64,000 bases of DNA from UBA2589 sp965223235. Lineage in GTDB: Bacteria; Gemmatimonadota; Gemmatimonadetes; Longimicrobiales; Gaopeijiaceae. Position 1 is the first letter of the stretch. The number at the start of each line of letters is the position of its first letter. Position numbers and translations under genes: made by a program. Positions 16,831-24,165 of this stretch are shown here, piece after piece. The notes below the pieces were generated by a model, which saw nothing but the letters and a program-made list of their open reading frames with translations, had not been told where the DNA came from and did no database searches. The DNA is taken from assembly GCA_965223235.1 (NCBI GenBank), contig CBDCVV010000019.1, forward strand, positions 434,001 to 498,000. The letters are read 5' to 3'.

Positions 16831-17063
16831 CCTCGCCAGCGCATCATCTCGAAGGGGGATCCGCACGTCCTGCACCAGTACGTGCTAACCGAGGCGTGCC
16901 CCCCGAAGGCGCTCATGATTTCGGTATCCGTCCCTTCGCAGAAGGTGCACGGAGGGTTTGACGGCATGCTTTCGGGCGTCTCGTCACGACGGTCGACTGC
17001 GCTGTAGGAAGAGCGCTCCTCTGCCCCTATCCGTGACCCACGGAAGGGCGGCTTGGTCGGCAC
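16827..17063 (-). CDS. Zinc-ribbon protein matching the C-terminal part of PaaD (split PaaD)
   Basis: 78 residues from a GTG at 17063 that overlaps the paaC stop (TAGTG); an ATG at 16967 would give only the 46-residue ribbon. The C-terminal part has PCTFCEGTDTEIMSAFGG, then YWCRTCGSPFEMM. That is two CxxC pairs spaced like the zinc ribbon that ends PaaD (CPxCGS...SxFGST...CxxCxEPFD). In classical operons this ribbon is fused to the MIP18/DUF59 part of PaaD; here that part is the separate gene at 18106. The first 32 residues are low-complexity and may be a linker. Likely role: helping load or fold the PaaA di-iron oxygenase. Last gene of the operon. Confidence 0.72.
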   Translation of the reverse strand: MPTKPPFRGSRIGAEERSSYSAVDRRDETPESMPSNPPCTFCEGTDTEIMSAFGGHASVSTYWCRTCGSPFEMMRWRG

Positions 17064-17848
17064 TAGTCCACCAGTAGGGCGCGATTCCGATCACCGCGGG
17101 CCCTCTCGACGGCTTCCTCGTCCGGTCGTCCCGGGGCCCGACCCCGAGCGCTGTCCCACGCACTCGAGGCGTCCACCTGATCGACGTCGATGTCGATCAA
17201 AGCCACGAGGGGACGCACTCGGTCTCGATATGCGGCGACCCGCACTTCGGCCGATTCGAGAATACCCGCGCCGACGAGCAGAGTGGTCGCCTCATCGTCG
17301 CGCGCGACCCAGGTCAGCATCCGCGGAAGCATCTTCGTTGTCGCCGCAGCCAAGAGATCGCGTCCCTCACCGGCGCTCTCGGCCAACCGGCGAAACCAAG
17401 ATGCGCCCAGACTCGTGTGAAACTCCTCTTCGGCGAGCATCTTGGGCACCCGATTGGTCGCGGCGTCGTACGTGCCGCGCGCGAATGAGTCCAAGACCAC
17501 AGAGAGCCCCCCGTCCGCCAGTGCCATGACGGCCACCACCGCGGCCCAGTCCGGAAGCTGGTGATCGAGAACAGACATGGAGGCGTACTCGTCCCCCGGT
17601 CGCTCGTGTTCGACGACGCTCGGATCCACGCCCAAAGCCTTCAGCATGGAGTACAAGAGTCGGGCGTGGCCCCATTCATCTTGCGTCATCGACGACGCGG
17701 CGATCCCTGTCTCAATTGAGGGAGCGCCCAGCGTCCAATCGGAGTACCGAATGCCCATGAGCCGTTTCGAGTCCGCCAGACCCAGAATCAGCGCCTCGAG
17801 GGCCGACGCCTGATCCGCAGAGAGGTCCGAGGCTGCTAGCGTACTCAT
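17063..17848 (-). CDS. paaC: Phenylacetyl-CoA epoxidase-like subunit PaaC
   Basis: 261 residues, the structural ferritin-like subunit that forms the scaffold with PaaA in the phenylacetyl-CoA 1,2-epoxidase complex. The characteristic stretches are GLADSKRLMGIRYSDWTLGAPSIETGIAASSMTQDEWGHARLLY and KMLAEEEFHTSLGASWFRRL. Length and order agree with PaaC. The ATG at 17848 overlaps the paaB stop (ATGA). As in known systems it sits directly after paaB. The C-terminal 30 residues are Arg/Glu-rich and variable. The true substrate may differ from phenylacetyl-CoA because the other catabolic paa genes are not seen here. Confidence 0.88.
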   Translation of the reverse strand: MSTLAASDLSADQASALEALILGLADSKRLMGIRYSDWTLGAPSIETGIAASSMTQDEWGHARLLYSMLKALGVDPSVVEHERPGDEYASMSVLDHQLPDWAAVVAVMALADGGLSVVLDSFARGTYDAATNRVPKMLAEEEFHTSLGASWFRRLAESAGEGRDLLAAATTKMLPRMLTWVARDDEATTLLVGAGILESAEVRVAAYRDRVRPLVALIDIDVDQVDASSAWDSARGRAPGRPDEEAVERARGDRNRALLVD

Positions 17849-18075
17849 TCGCCGTCTCCTGGCGGGTGTCCAAACGGTCCTTCATGGCGATTGACCGCGA
17901 TGATGTTCGACCGCTCGACGACACACATCTCGAACCACGTTTGCTCACTATACGTCGTCCACGCGTAGACCTTCGCGGTCTCGGCGTCGTACGCATCCAC
18001 GTACCCAATGTGCGAGAGGAGGTCACCCCTCTCCTTGCGTCCGAACACGTCGTATACGGCTTCCTTCGTCCCCAT
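17845..18075 (-). CDS. paaB: Phenylacetyl-CoA epoxidase-like subunit PaaB
   Basis: 76 residues. The sequence VYDVFGRKERGDLLSHIGYVDAYDAETAKVYAWTTYSEQTWFEMCVVER matches the small PaaB subunit, which bridges the catalytic PaaA-PaaC heterodimers and is required for activity. The family is normally 75-95 residues, so this one is complete. The ATG start lies 30 bases downstream of the paaD-like stop. Its TGA overlaps the start of paaC, so the two subunits are probably made in fixed ratio. Confidence 0.88.
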   Translation of the reverse strand: MGTKEAVYDVFGRKERGDLLSHIGYVDAYDAETAKVYAWTTYSEQTWFEMCVVERSNIIAVNRHEGPFGHPPGDGE

Positions 18076-18105
18076 CTCATCTCCATGCGCCGGCGTGGCG
18101 CGTCG

Positions 18106-18540
18106 CTAACTACCGACCCCCAACGATCTGAGCTTCGCTCGGCCTTCCGGGGTAATCCGTGCGGTCGTCCACGGCGGCGACCACACCTCTTCGATCTCTA
18201 CCGATCCGATCCAACGCTCCTGGGTCAGCCGGTCAGTGATGTCCTCACGGATGAACTCCATACAAGGGCACGCAGTGGCGGTGTACGTCAGGGTGACCGT
18301 GACCACTGATGTCGTGGCGTCGAAGTCCACGCCATACACCAACCCCAACTCAGGCAGGCTGATCGGGATCTCGGGATCGAGAACCTCCCCGAGGGCATGC
18401 CACGCTGCTTCGACCGGATCCGCGGGGTCGTCTTCAAGGGGCGCCGACCATAGGTCCCGGCCGCCACTCTTGTGCGTGGTGACGGCGCTCGGAAGCCCTG
18501 AGTCCGGCCCGCGAGCGATGGGGAGAGGGGAACAGCTCAT
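18106..18540 (-). CDS. paaD: PaaD-like MIP18/DUF59 protein lacking the zinc ribbon
   Basis: 144 residues. After a variable 40-residue N-terminus comes the MIP18/DUF59 domain: VEAAWHALGEVLDPEIPISLPELGLVYGVDFD, TLTYTATACPCMEFIREDI, and a C-terminal VWSPPWTTARITPEGRAKLRSLGVGS, which is the distinctive end of the PaaD DUF59 part. In classical PaaD a zinc ribbon follows; here the protein stops, and a ribbon is encoded after paaC. DUF59 proteins assist iron-sulfur or di-iron centre assembly. It starts at ATG 18540, three bases after the paaA stop. The TACPC motif supplies the conserved cysteine. Confidence 0.82.
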   Translation of the reverse strand: MSCSPLPIARGPDSGLPSAVTTHKSGGRDLWSAPLEDDPADPVEAAWHALGEVLDPEIPISLPELGLVYGVDFDATTSVVTVTLTYTATACPCMEFIREDITDRLTQERWIGSVEIEEVWSPPWTTARITPEGRAKLRSLGVGS

Positions 18541-18543
18541 GGC

Positions 18544-19497
18544 TTATGCGGCGATACCACCCTCGAGCCACCGGCGCACATCCATACGGGACCGCTGCAC
18601 CGACTCCACATAGATCTCATTCATCGGGCCACGCCCCTTCCACCGCTCGAAGACGGTGTCCCACGAGATCTCCCCCTCGTCGAACGCCCAGTGCTTGTCG
18701 ACAGCGTCGTACTGGCATGGGAAGGGATACTCTAGGACGTACTCACCTTTCTGCTCGTCGAAGTGGGCGGGCGCGTCCAACCCGAGTTCCTCACACAGAG
18801 GCACGGTCGACGCCATCCACACCTGCCGCAGCTGGTCGTTCGTCAGACCCTTCAACTTGTAGTCGAGCTGCCCCGAATGGCGCTTCATGTCGTCGGGGAG
18901 ACCGAACCATTCGATGGTCATTGGGAACATCCAGTCTACCGCTCGCTGCACGAGCTCCTTTGCCTCTCCACCCGCACGTGAGAGCCGTCGCATCCAGACC
19001 TCGCCGTGTCGGAGATGGAAGGTTTCCTCCATCCCGATCTTCACGAGAGCTCTCTTGAGGGGTGCATAAGAGGTGTTCTCATGCACATCGGTCAGGAGAG
19101 TGATGCCCGCGCGATCGAAGAATCCGGTGGCCACCACCAGCTCTGCCCAATTGTCCAGAGGTTGATCGAAGCCGTATGGATGCTTGAACTCGTGAGGCTG
19201 ACGGCCGTAGACGAGATGTTCTTTCGACTCACCGATATCCTCGAGCAGACGGTACGCGATATTCGCGTGCGCGAGCTCATCTTGGATGATGGCGTGTGCG
19301 CTCACCTGGGTGTTGGTCGAGGGAGCGTAGCGCGCGGCCATCCAGTAGGAAGGGGCGCTCATGAGCTCCGTGTCCGCCTGGACGGTGAGTTGGACCCTGA
19401 GCGCCTTTCGGTACCCTTCGGTCATCTCCTCGGGGCTCTCCACCATGTAGCCGTCCTGCACCTTCTGGATCAGCTCTTCCTCGGTGAACGGGCTCAT
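18544..19497 (-). CDS. paaA: Phenylacetyl-CoA epoxidase-like catalytic subunit PaaA
   Basis: About 317 residues, the di-iron oxygenase subunit. The ferritin-like four-helix metal motifs are seen as AHAIIQDELAHANIAYRLLEDIG and LVKIGMEETFHLRHGEVWMRRL (ExxH pairs). The conserved WFGLPDDMKRHSGQLDYKLKGLTNDQLRQ lies in the C-terminal half. The ATG at 19497 (MSPFTEEELIQKV) has AGAGG upstream; an open frame 12 codons longer exists but lacks a site. It would insert oxygen into an aromatic-ring CoA thioester, using electrons from a reductase. The usual PaaE reductase gene is not in this cluster, so electrons must come from elsewhere or the substrate differs. Confidence 0.9.
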   Translation of the reverse strand: MSPFTEEELIQKVQDGYMVESPEEMTEGYRKALRVQLTVQADTELMSAPSYWMAARYAPSTNTQVSAHAIIQDELAHANIAYRLLEDIGESKEHLVYGRQPHEFKHPYGFDQPLDNWAELVVATGFFDRAGITLLTDVHENTSYAPLKRALVKIGMEETFHLRHGEVWMRRLSRAGGEAKELVQRAVDWMFPMTIEWFGLPDDMKRHSGQLDYKLKGLTNDQLRQVWMASTVPLCEELGLDAPAHFDEQKGEYVLEYPFPCQYDAVDKHWAFDEGEISWDTVFERWKGRGPMNEIYVESVQRSRMDVRRWLEGGIAA

Positions 19498-19596
19498 CTG
19501 CGAATGCCTCTTAGCTTGGGAATGCCATTCCATACGGATGACACAAGGTAACGATGTACGGGTGGAGACCTCACGACGTGAGCAGCTCCAGAGCGA

Positions 19597-19896
19597 CTAC
19601 AAACCCAATGACGCCCTCACGAGCGGGCTCATTCGCTCCGGTGTCCACGGCGGATCGAAGGTCAGCTCCACATCGACAGCTCCGACGCCTTCGACGCCCT
19701 CGATCGCCCCGCGCGCGTCATCCACAATCTGCCCGGCAACCGGACACAGCGGTGACGTCAGCGAGATCGTGGTGTGAACATCCGCGTCGTTGATCTCGAT
19801 GTCGTACACCAATCCGAGTACAACGAGGTCGAGGCCCAACTCGGGATCTTTGACGGTCTTCAGGGCGTCGCGAACGGCTTTCTCAGTGACTTCCAT
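19597..19896 (-). CDS. DUF59/MIP18 iron-sulfur assembly factor (SufT/PaaD-like)
   Basis: 99 residues, a stand-alone MIP18 domain: VRDALKTVKDPELGLDLVVLGLVYDIEINDADVHTTISLTSPLCPVAGQIVDDARGAIEGVEGV and a C-terminal LTFDPPWTPERMSP. The DPELGLDLVVLGLVY and SPLCPV motifs with the conserved cysteine are intact. It is the first gene of the paa-like operon, 99 bases ahead of paaA, and a second DUF59 protein in addition to the PaaD-like one. It may supply metal or clusters to the oxygenase. A hairpin overlaps its ribosome-binding region (TAGGAG). Confidence 0.85.
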   Translation of the reverse strand: MEVTEKAVRDALKTVKDPELGLDLVVLGLVYDIEINDADVHTTISLTSPLCPVAGQIVDDARGAIEGVEGVGAVDVELTFDPPWTPERMSPLVRASLGL

Positions 19897-19903
19897 ACTA
19901 CTC

Positions 19904-19925
19904 CTACAGCGAAACGATGCTGTAG
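19904..19925. repeat. Inverted repeat over the ribosome-binding site of the first paa-operon gene
   Basis: CTACAGC and GCTGTAG are perfect 7-base arms around an 8-base loop. On the minus strand the downstream arm runs directly into TAGGAG, the Shine-Dalgarno of the DUF59 gene that starts at 19896. It could terminate the upstream cyclic-nucleotide-binding gene or modulate translation of the operon. Confidence 0.45.
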
Positions 19926-19941
19926 AAAGATAGCGCCAGAG

Positions 19942-21162
19942 TCAGCGACCACCCACACGGGTCACCACAGCCGCACTGACGTCCGATGCGTCTCCTTCGT
20001 CGACCGTAACCGGCTCCAACTGACCCACCACACGAGACAGCGCATCTCGGGCGTCCGAGACGATGCCGCCAGCGAGCACCGATGAGATCGTCGCGACCGG
20101 GTCGACGAGGGCGTCGGTGACCGTCACGATGCGATCTTCTGGGCTCAACACGACCATCACCGACTCGAAGTGGAGGTCGGCGTCCTCGCCAAGTGCTGGA
20201 GCAGGTGAGGTCAAGTCCTCCACCCCGCCCCGAGCACGAGCCACAACCCCTGTCAATCGGCCGGCCCCCACCCACTCCGCCGCCCCGTCGGCGAGTGCGA
20301 CCACCCCAGCCATCACAGGGCCGGAGAGGCCCTCGATCCACCCGGCTCGGTAGCTCCGATTCACCTTCGTGAACATGTCGCCGAGGGAGGCAAAAGGTTC
20401 GGAGGCGGCCGAACGGAAAAGCATGCGGAGGGCCGCGAGTCGCTGAGCGGCGAAGAGATCGCCCTTGGCGGCCTTGGTTACGGCGAAGGCGGGACGGCCG
20501 TCGGCGAGCACGAACCAATCCCATGCGGTCGAACCGGTGCCTTGGCGGGGTGCGAGGGTCGAAGCAGCGATGTCGTAGCCACTCACCCGTGGAGTCACCC
20601 TGGGGAGCAACCGAGCTCGTAGAAGCCGGTTGAACTCCGATAGGGTTTCATACCCCGTGTCCACCTCAGAACGCTTCGTCTGCTGGCTTGCTAGCCGGAC
20701 CGAGGTCGCCCAAAGCGCCTTGGAGAGATTCTTCAGGAGCCGTACCGAGAGTGTATCGCCCCCGAGCATCAAGCTGAACGCCGCCCTCGACACTGACAGG
20801 AGGTAGGTCTCCTCCATGGCATACGCTGACGCAGACCGAGGTGTCTGGTTCAGCAAGGCCATCTCCCCGAACGCCTGTCCCGCCTTAAGGATCGCCAACC
20901 TCTTGAACCCGGATCCCGTGGCCTTCCTCAGTTCGATGCGGCCCTGAACAATCACGTAGAAGTGGTCGCCGCGATCGCCTTCCTCGAAGACGTATTCGTT
21001 CCCCGATACCCGCTCCGCCTCCGAAATGCGTAGGATCTCGGTCAGATCCGACTCACCGAGGCCTTGGAAGAGGGCCACTTCACGGAGGCGCACGCTGATC
21101 TGCTCGCGGGTGAGCGTCGCGGGCGCATTCTCGGGATCGGGGGGGGTGTTGGACAGATCCAT
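19942..21162 (-). CDS. Cyclic-nucleotide-binding protein with degenerate PPM/SpoIIE-like phosphatase domain
   Basis: 406 residues. Residues about 25-145 are a CNMP-binding domain. The phosphate-binding cassette FGEMALLNQTPRSASA is intact, with the Glu and Arg that hold cAMP or cGMP. After a short helix (about 145-180), residues 185-405 align with the RsbU/SpoIIE phosphatase pattern: LLPRVTPRVSGYDIAAS and WFVLADGRPAF. The metal-binding aspartates expected in VGGDfYD and GDVsGkG are replaced (GTGSTAWDW, VTKAAKGD). The TDG near the end is TDA. The phosphatase domain is therefore probably inactive and used as a sensor or partner-binding module. It is cytoplasmic and divergent from a signalling gene run that contains an adenylate cyclase. 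Confidence 0.8.
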   Translation of the reverse strand: MDLSNTPPDPENAPATLTREQISVRLREVALFQGLGESDLTEILRISEAERVSGNEYVFEEGDRGDHFYVIVQGRIELRKATGSGFKRLAILKAGQAFGEMALLNQTPRSASAYAMEETYLLSVSRAAFSLMLGGDTLSVRLLKNLSKALWATSVRLASQQTKRSEVDTGYETLSEFNRLLRARLLPRVTPRVSGYDIAASTLAPRQGTGSTAWDWFVLADGRPAFAVTKAAKGDLFAAQRLAALRMLFRSAASEPFASLGDMFTKVNRSYRAGWIEGLSGPVMAGVVALADGAAEWVGAGRLTGVVARARGGVEDLTSPAPALGEDADLHFESVMVVLSPEDRIVTVTDALVDPVATISSVLAGGIVSDARDALSRVVGQLEPVTVDEGDASDVSAAVVTRVGGR

Positions 21163-21288
21163 CGCGGCGTAAGAGGTGCCGGATTCAGGGCACGGAAGAA
21201 GTCCTCCAAGCTAGGCCCTGCTCACCCCCAAGGCGAGAATTATGAAAGTTCTCGCGAGTCGGTCGCACCGGCTCGTAGATTTGAAGTT

Positions 21289-22224
21289 GTGCCCCTTTCG
21301 GCCCGCACCCCCTCACCGGAGCCTCCGCCGTTGGCCTCCGCTCAGACCGCCTCGAACCATCCCGCGCCGACAGGCCCCTACCTTCGATGCTGGGGCACCC
21401 GTGGGTCGATTCCAGCCCCCGGCTCAGAAACTGTTCGCCACGGCGGGAACACCACGTGTGTTGAAATCTTCGACGGTACCAACCGCTTGATCTTCGATGC
21501 CGGTTCGGGCATTCGCCCGCTCGGCCTCGACGTCTTCGAGCGGGGACCCAACGACATCCACATCTTCCTCACACACTTCCACTGGGATCACATCCAGGGG
21601 TTTCCATTCTTCAAACCTCTGTACGACCCGGACGACACGATCCACGTGGTAGGGCCGAAGCAGCGCGAGATCGACGTTCAGAATCTCTTCGCCGGCCAAA
21701 TGGGCCCCATTTACTTCCCGGTCCCGTTCTCTGTCGTCGCCGCATCGATGATCTTCGGCCACCTGAACGACGGAGGCAAAGAGGTAGGTGACGCCACGAT
21801 CGACGTGATCCGTGTGCGTCATCCGTCCTTCGTGGTCGGCTATAGGATCCGCATCGGGGACTTTACGGTGTGCTTTATCCCGGACAACGAGATCAGCGGC
21901 GGGAAGTACGAAGTCGAGCCTGGCTTCGAACGACGCCTCGTCGACTTCGTCGGTGATGCGGACCTTCTGATCCATGATGCGATGTATACAGAGGAGGAGT
22001 ACGCGCAGCGCGTCGGTTGGGGGCACTCGACCTTCGAGCAATCGTTGCAGTTGGCGAAGGAGGGGGGAGCGAAGGAACTCCTGTTCTTCCATCACGACCC
22101 GACCCGCACCGACACGGAACTCGACACGATCGTGCAGCGCATGCAGGACAAGGCTGGCCCCGGCGGTCCAATCGTCAGGGCGGCAGCGGAAGGCGTGTTC
22201 TATCAGTTGGAGAGCGGTTCGTGA
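21289..22224 (+). CDS. Metallo-beta-lactamase-fold hydrolase
   Basis: About 311 residues. The core begins YLRCWGTRGSIPAPGSETVRHGGNTTCVEI. The zinc motif is LTHFHWDHIQGFPFF (HxHxDH), followed by FIPDNE, LLIHDAMYTEEEY and FHHDP, which carry further metal ligands. This subgroup (Lactamase_B_2 type) includes phosphodiesterases, and a cyclic-nucleotide phosphodiesterase role would fit the neighbouring cyclase, but that is inference. The GTG at 21289 is the best in-frame start before the domain, with a weak ribosome site. The long open frame further upstream overlaps the divergent gene and is unlikely. Its TGA overlaps the GTG of the metacaspase gene. Confidence 0.82.
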   Translation: MPLSARTPSPEPPPLASAQTASNHPAPTGPYLRCWGTRGSIPAPGSETVRHGGNTTCVEIFDGTNRLIFDAGSGIRPLGLDVFERGPNDIHIFLTHFHWDHIQGFPFFKPLYDPDDTIHVVGPKQREIDVQNLFAGQMGPIYFPVPFSVVAASMIFGHLNDGGKEVGDATIDVIRVRHPSFVVGYRIRIGDFTVCFIPDNEISGGKYEVEPGFERRLVDFVGDADLLIHDAMYTEEEYAQRVGWGHSTFEQSLQLAKEGGAKELLFFHHDPTRTDTELDTIVQRMQDKAGPGGPIVRAAAEGVFYQLESGS

Positions 22225-24116
22225 AAATCCCAATCAAGGCCACCATCGTCCGCGGCGCTCTGCTGCTGACGCTCGTTCCTCTCCTCGCCTTCGGGCCCGG
22301 AGATCGAATCGCACCTACCCGGTGGGCCGTGGTCGTCGGCATCAGTGACTACATCCATCTAGAGCCCGGAGAAGGTGGGGATCTCGTGGGAGCCGAGTAC
22401 GACGCGCGTCGCGTGCGCGATGTGCTCGTCATGGCGCACGACTTCCCGGAAGAAAACGTACTGATGTTGGTCAACCAAGAAGCGACCAAGGCCGCAATCC
22501 AAGAAGCGATTACGGAGTGGCTCGTCGACAAAGCGCGACCCGGCGACAACGTCGTCATCTGGTACTCCGGACACGGATCCCAAAAGTGGGACGAAGATGG
22601 TGACGAGGACGACGGGCTCGACGAGACGCTAGCCCCGGCGGACGTTCTCCCCCAAGACACCCGAAACGACATCAGCGACGACGAATTCAACCGCTGGCTC
22701 GGCATGTTGCCGACCGAGAACGTGGCCGTCTTGCTCGACAACTGTAACTCGGGCACGGGTACGCGCGACGTGACGCCCTTCGCCGCAGGCCGCCTTCTCG
22801 CTCGAGATCTCTCACAGATCGAACCGCCAGCCGGAGTCACTCGACGCGCGGTCGGAGCGGTATCGGAAGACCGAACCGGGTTCGATGCAACGCAGACTCG
22901 TGTACTCGAACTATCCGCAGCCCAACCATCGCAGGTCGCGGTCGACGCTTTCTTCCCGGCCGTGGATGGTCGCGAGGAGTTCCATGGTGGAGCCTTCACC
23001 ACCTTCATGGTGCAGCAACTCTGGAAGGCCAGCGGAGACGTCACATACGAGGACGTCTTCGATCAAGCGCACGAGGCCCTCAAGAGGAATCGCTTCCAGC
23101 AAGATCCGTACATCTCCGAAGACGTCTCATTACGGGGGCTGCCGCTCTTCTTCGTCGAGGGATCCGCGGACCGTGGGGGGGAGATGCGCCTACCGATCTC
23201 CGCCGTCGAAGGGTCATCGGTGGAGTTGGGAGCCGGGCTCGCCCTCGGATTGACGCCGGGCTCGCTCTTCGAGACGGATGAGGGGGCCCGACTCCGAGTG
23301 GACTACGTCGGGCAACGGACAACGCGAGCGAGCGTGCTCTCAGGCAACGTCTCTGAAGGAGATCGCGCGAGACTCGTCGCCCACGTTTTTGCAGATAGCC
23401 CGCTCCTGGTGAACGTAGCGGCGATCGAGACACGCCTCGCCGACGCGCTCGGCTCGGCCCTTTCGGGCGCACCCTCCGTCCGGCTCATCGATCAAGAGGC
23501 TTCGTTCAGTCATCTGATTGTCCGACGCCGTGGGGAAGAACTCCGCGTCATCGGATCCGATGGCTACGCGCGTCACGAGGGCATTCCAGTGACCACCGAC
23601 GCGATGGCCGAGCTCGCGGCCCTCCTGACGAAGGAGTCGGCCGCGAAGACGCTCGGGGACATGGAAAATCCTGCTCAGAGCTTCGGATTGAGCCTCGAGT
23701 TCATGGGAGGCAAGACGTCTTTCGGTCTCGGCGAGGAGATCGCATTTCGAATTGAGTCGGAGCGTGACGGCTATCTCACGCTCGTGGATCTCGGCACGGA
23801 CGGTACGGTGGCCGTTTTGATTCCGAACGCCGAAGACCCCTCCGTGCGGATCACAGCCGGTGAGGTGTTCGCCTACCCGGGCGGTGATGTCGCCTTCCAA
23901 GCTCTTCCCCCGGCTGGAGCCGGGCTCGTACGCGCCTTCCTCACGGACCGACCTCTCGAGATCGATATCCCCGACGGTGAAGTCTATGCAGCGGGCGGAG
24001 CGGACTTCGCCGCAGAGTTGACGGAGGCGCTAGCCGCCGCCGCGGGAATGGACGGGAGTGCGATCCAGCTGGGCACGTGGGGCACGGCGTCGATCACGTA
24101 CGACATCACGAATTGA
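22221..24116 (+). CDS. Exported type I metacaspase-like (C14) protease with DUF4384 domain
   Basis: 631 residues. A hydrophobic N-terminus (VRGALLLTLVPLLAF) acts as signal or anchor. The caspase-like domain starts RWAVVVGISDY. The catalytic dyad is His118 in WYSGHGSQ and Cys175 in LLDNCNSGT. The acidic WDEDGDEDDGLDETLAPAD between them is the calcium-linked loop of metacaspases, which cut after Arg or Lys. Near residues 480-580, MGGKTSFGLGEEIAFRIESERDGYLTLVDLGTDGTVAVLIPN is a DUF4384 beta domain often found with exported proteases and kinases. The GTG at 22221 overlaps the preceding stop (GTGA) and has GGAG eight bases upstream. It is followed 49 bases later by the cyclase gene. Confidence 0.88.
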   Translation: MKIPIKATIVRGALLLTLVPLLAFGPGDRIAPTRWAVVVGISDYIHLEPGEGGDLVGAEYDARRVRDVLVMAHDFPEENVLMLVNQEATKAAIQEAITEWLVDKARPGDNVVIWYSGHGSQKWDEDGDEDDGLDETLAPADVLPQDTRNDISDDEFNRWLGMLPTENVAVLLDNCNSGTGTRDVTPFAAGRLLARDLSQIEPPAGVTRRAVGAVSEDRTGFDATQTRVLELSAAQPSQVAVDAFFPAVDGREEFHGGAFTTFMVQQLWKASGDVTYEDVFDQAHEALKRNRFQQDPYISEDVSLRGLPLFFVEGSADRGGEMRLPISAVEGSSVELGAGLALGLTPGSLFETDEGARLRVDYVGQRTTRASVLSGNVSEGDRARLVAHVFADSPLLVNVAAIETRLADALGSALSGAPSVRLIDQEASFSHLIVRRRGEELRVIGSDGYARHEGIPVTTDAMAELAALLTKESAAKTLGDMENPAQSFGLSLEFMGGKTSFGLGEEIAFRIESERDGYLTLVDLGTDGTVAVLIPNAEDPSVRITAGEVFAYPGGDVAFQALPPAGAGLVRAFLTDRPLEIDIPDGEVYAAGGADFAAELTEALAAAAGMDGSAIQLGTWGTASITYDITN

Positions 24117-24165
24117 CCGGAGCCGGTCGGCGTTTCGTCGCTCGTCCCCAGGGAGGAGGCGAGCG

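Noticed and set aside
16827..19896. A complete phenylacetate catabolic pathway
   Set aside because: Only the oxygenase subunits and assembly proteins are present; ligase, isomerase, hydrolase and reductase genes are not seen.
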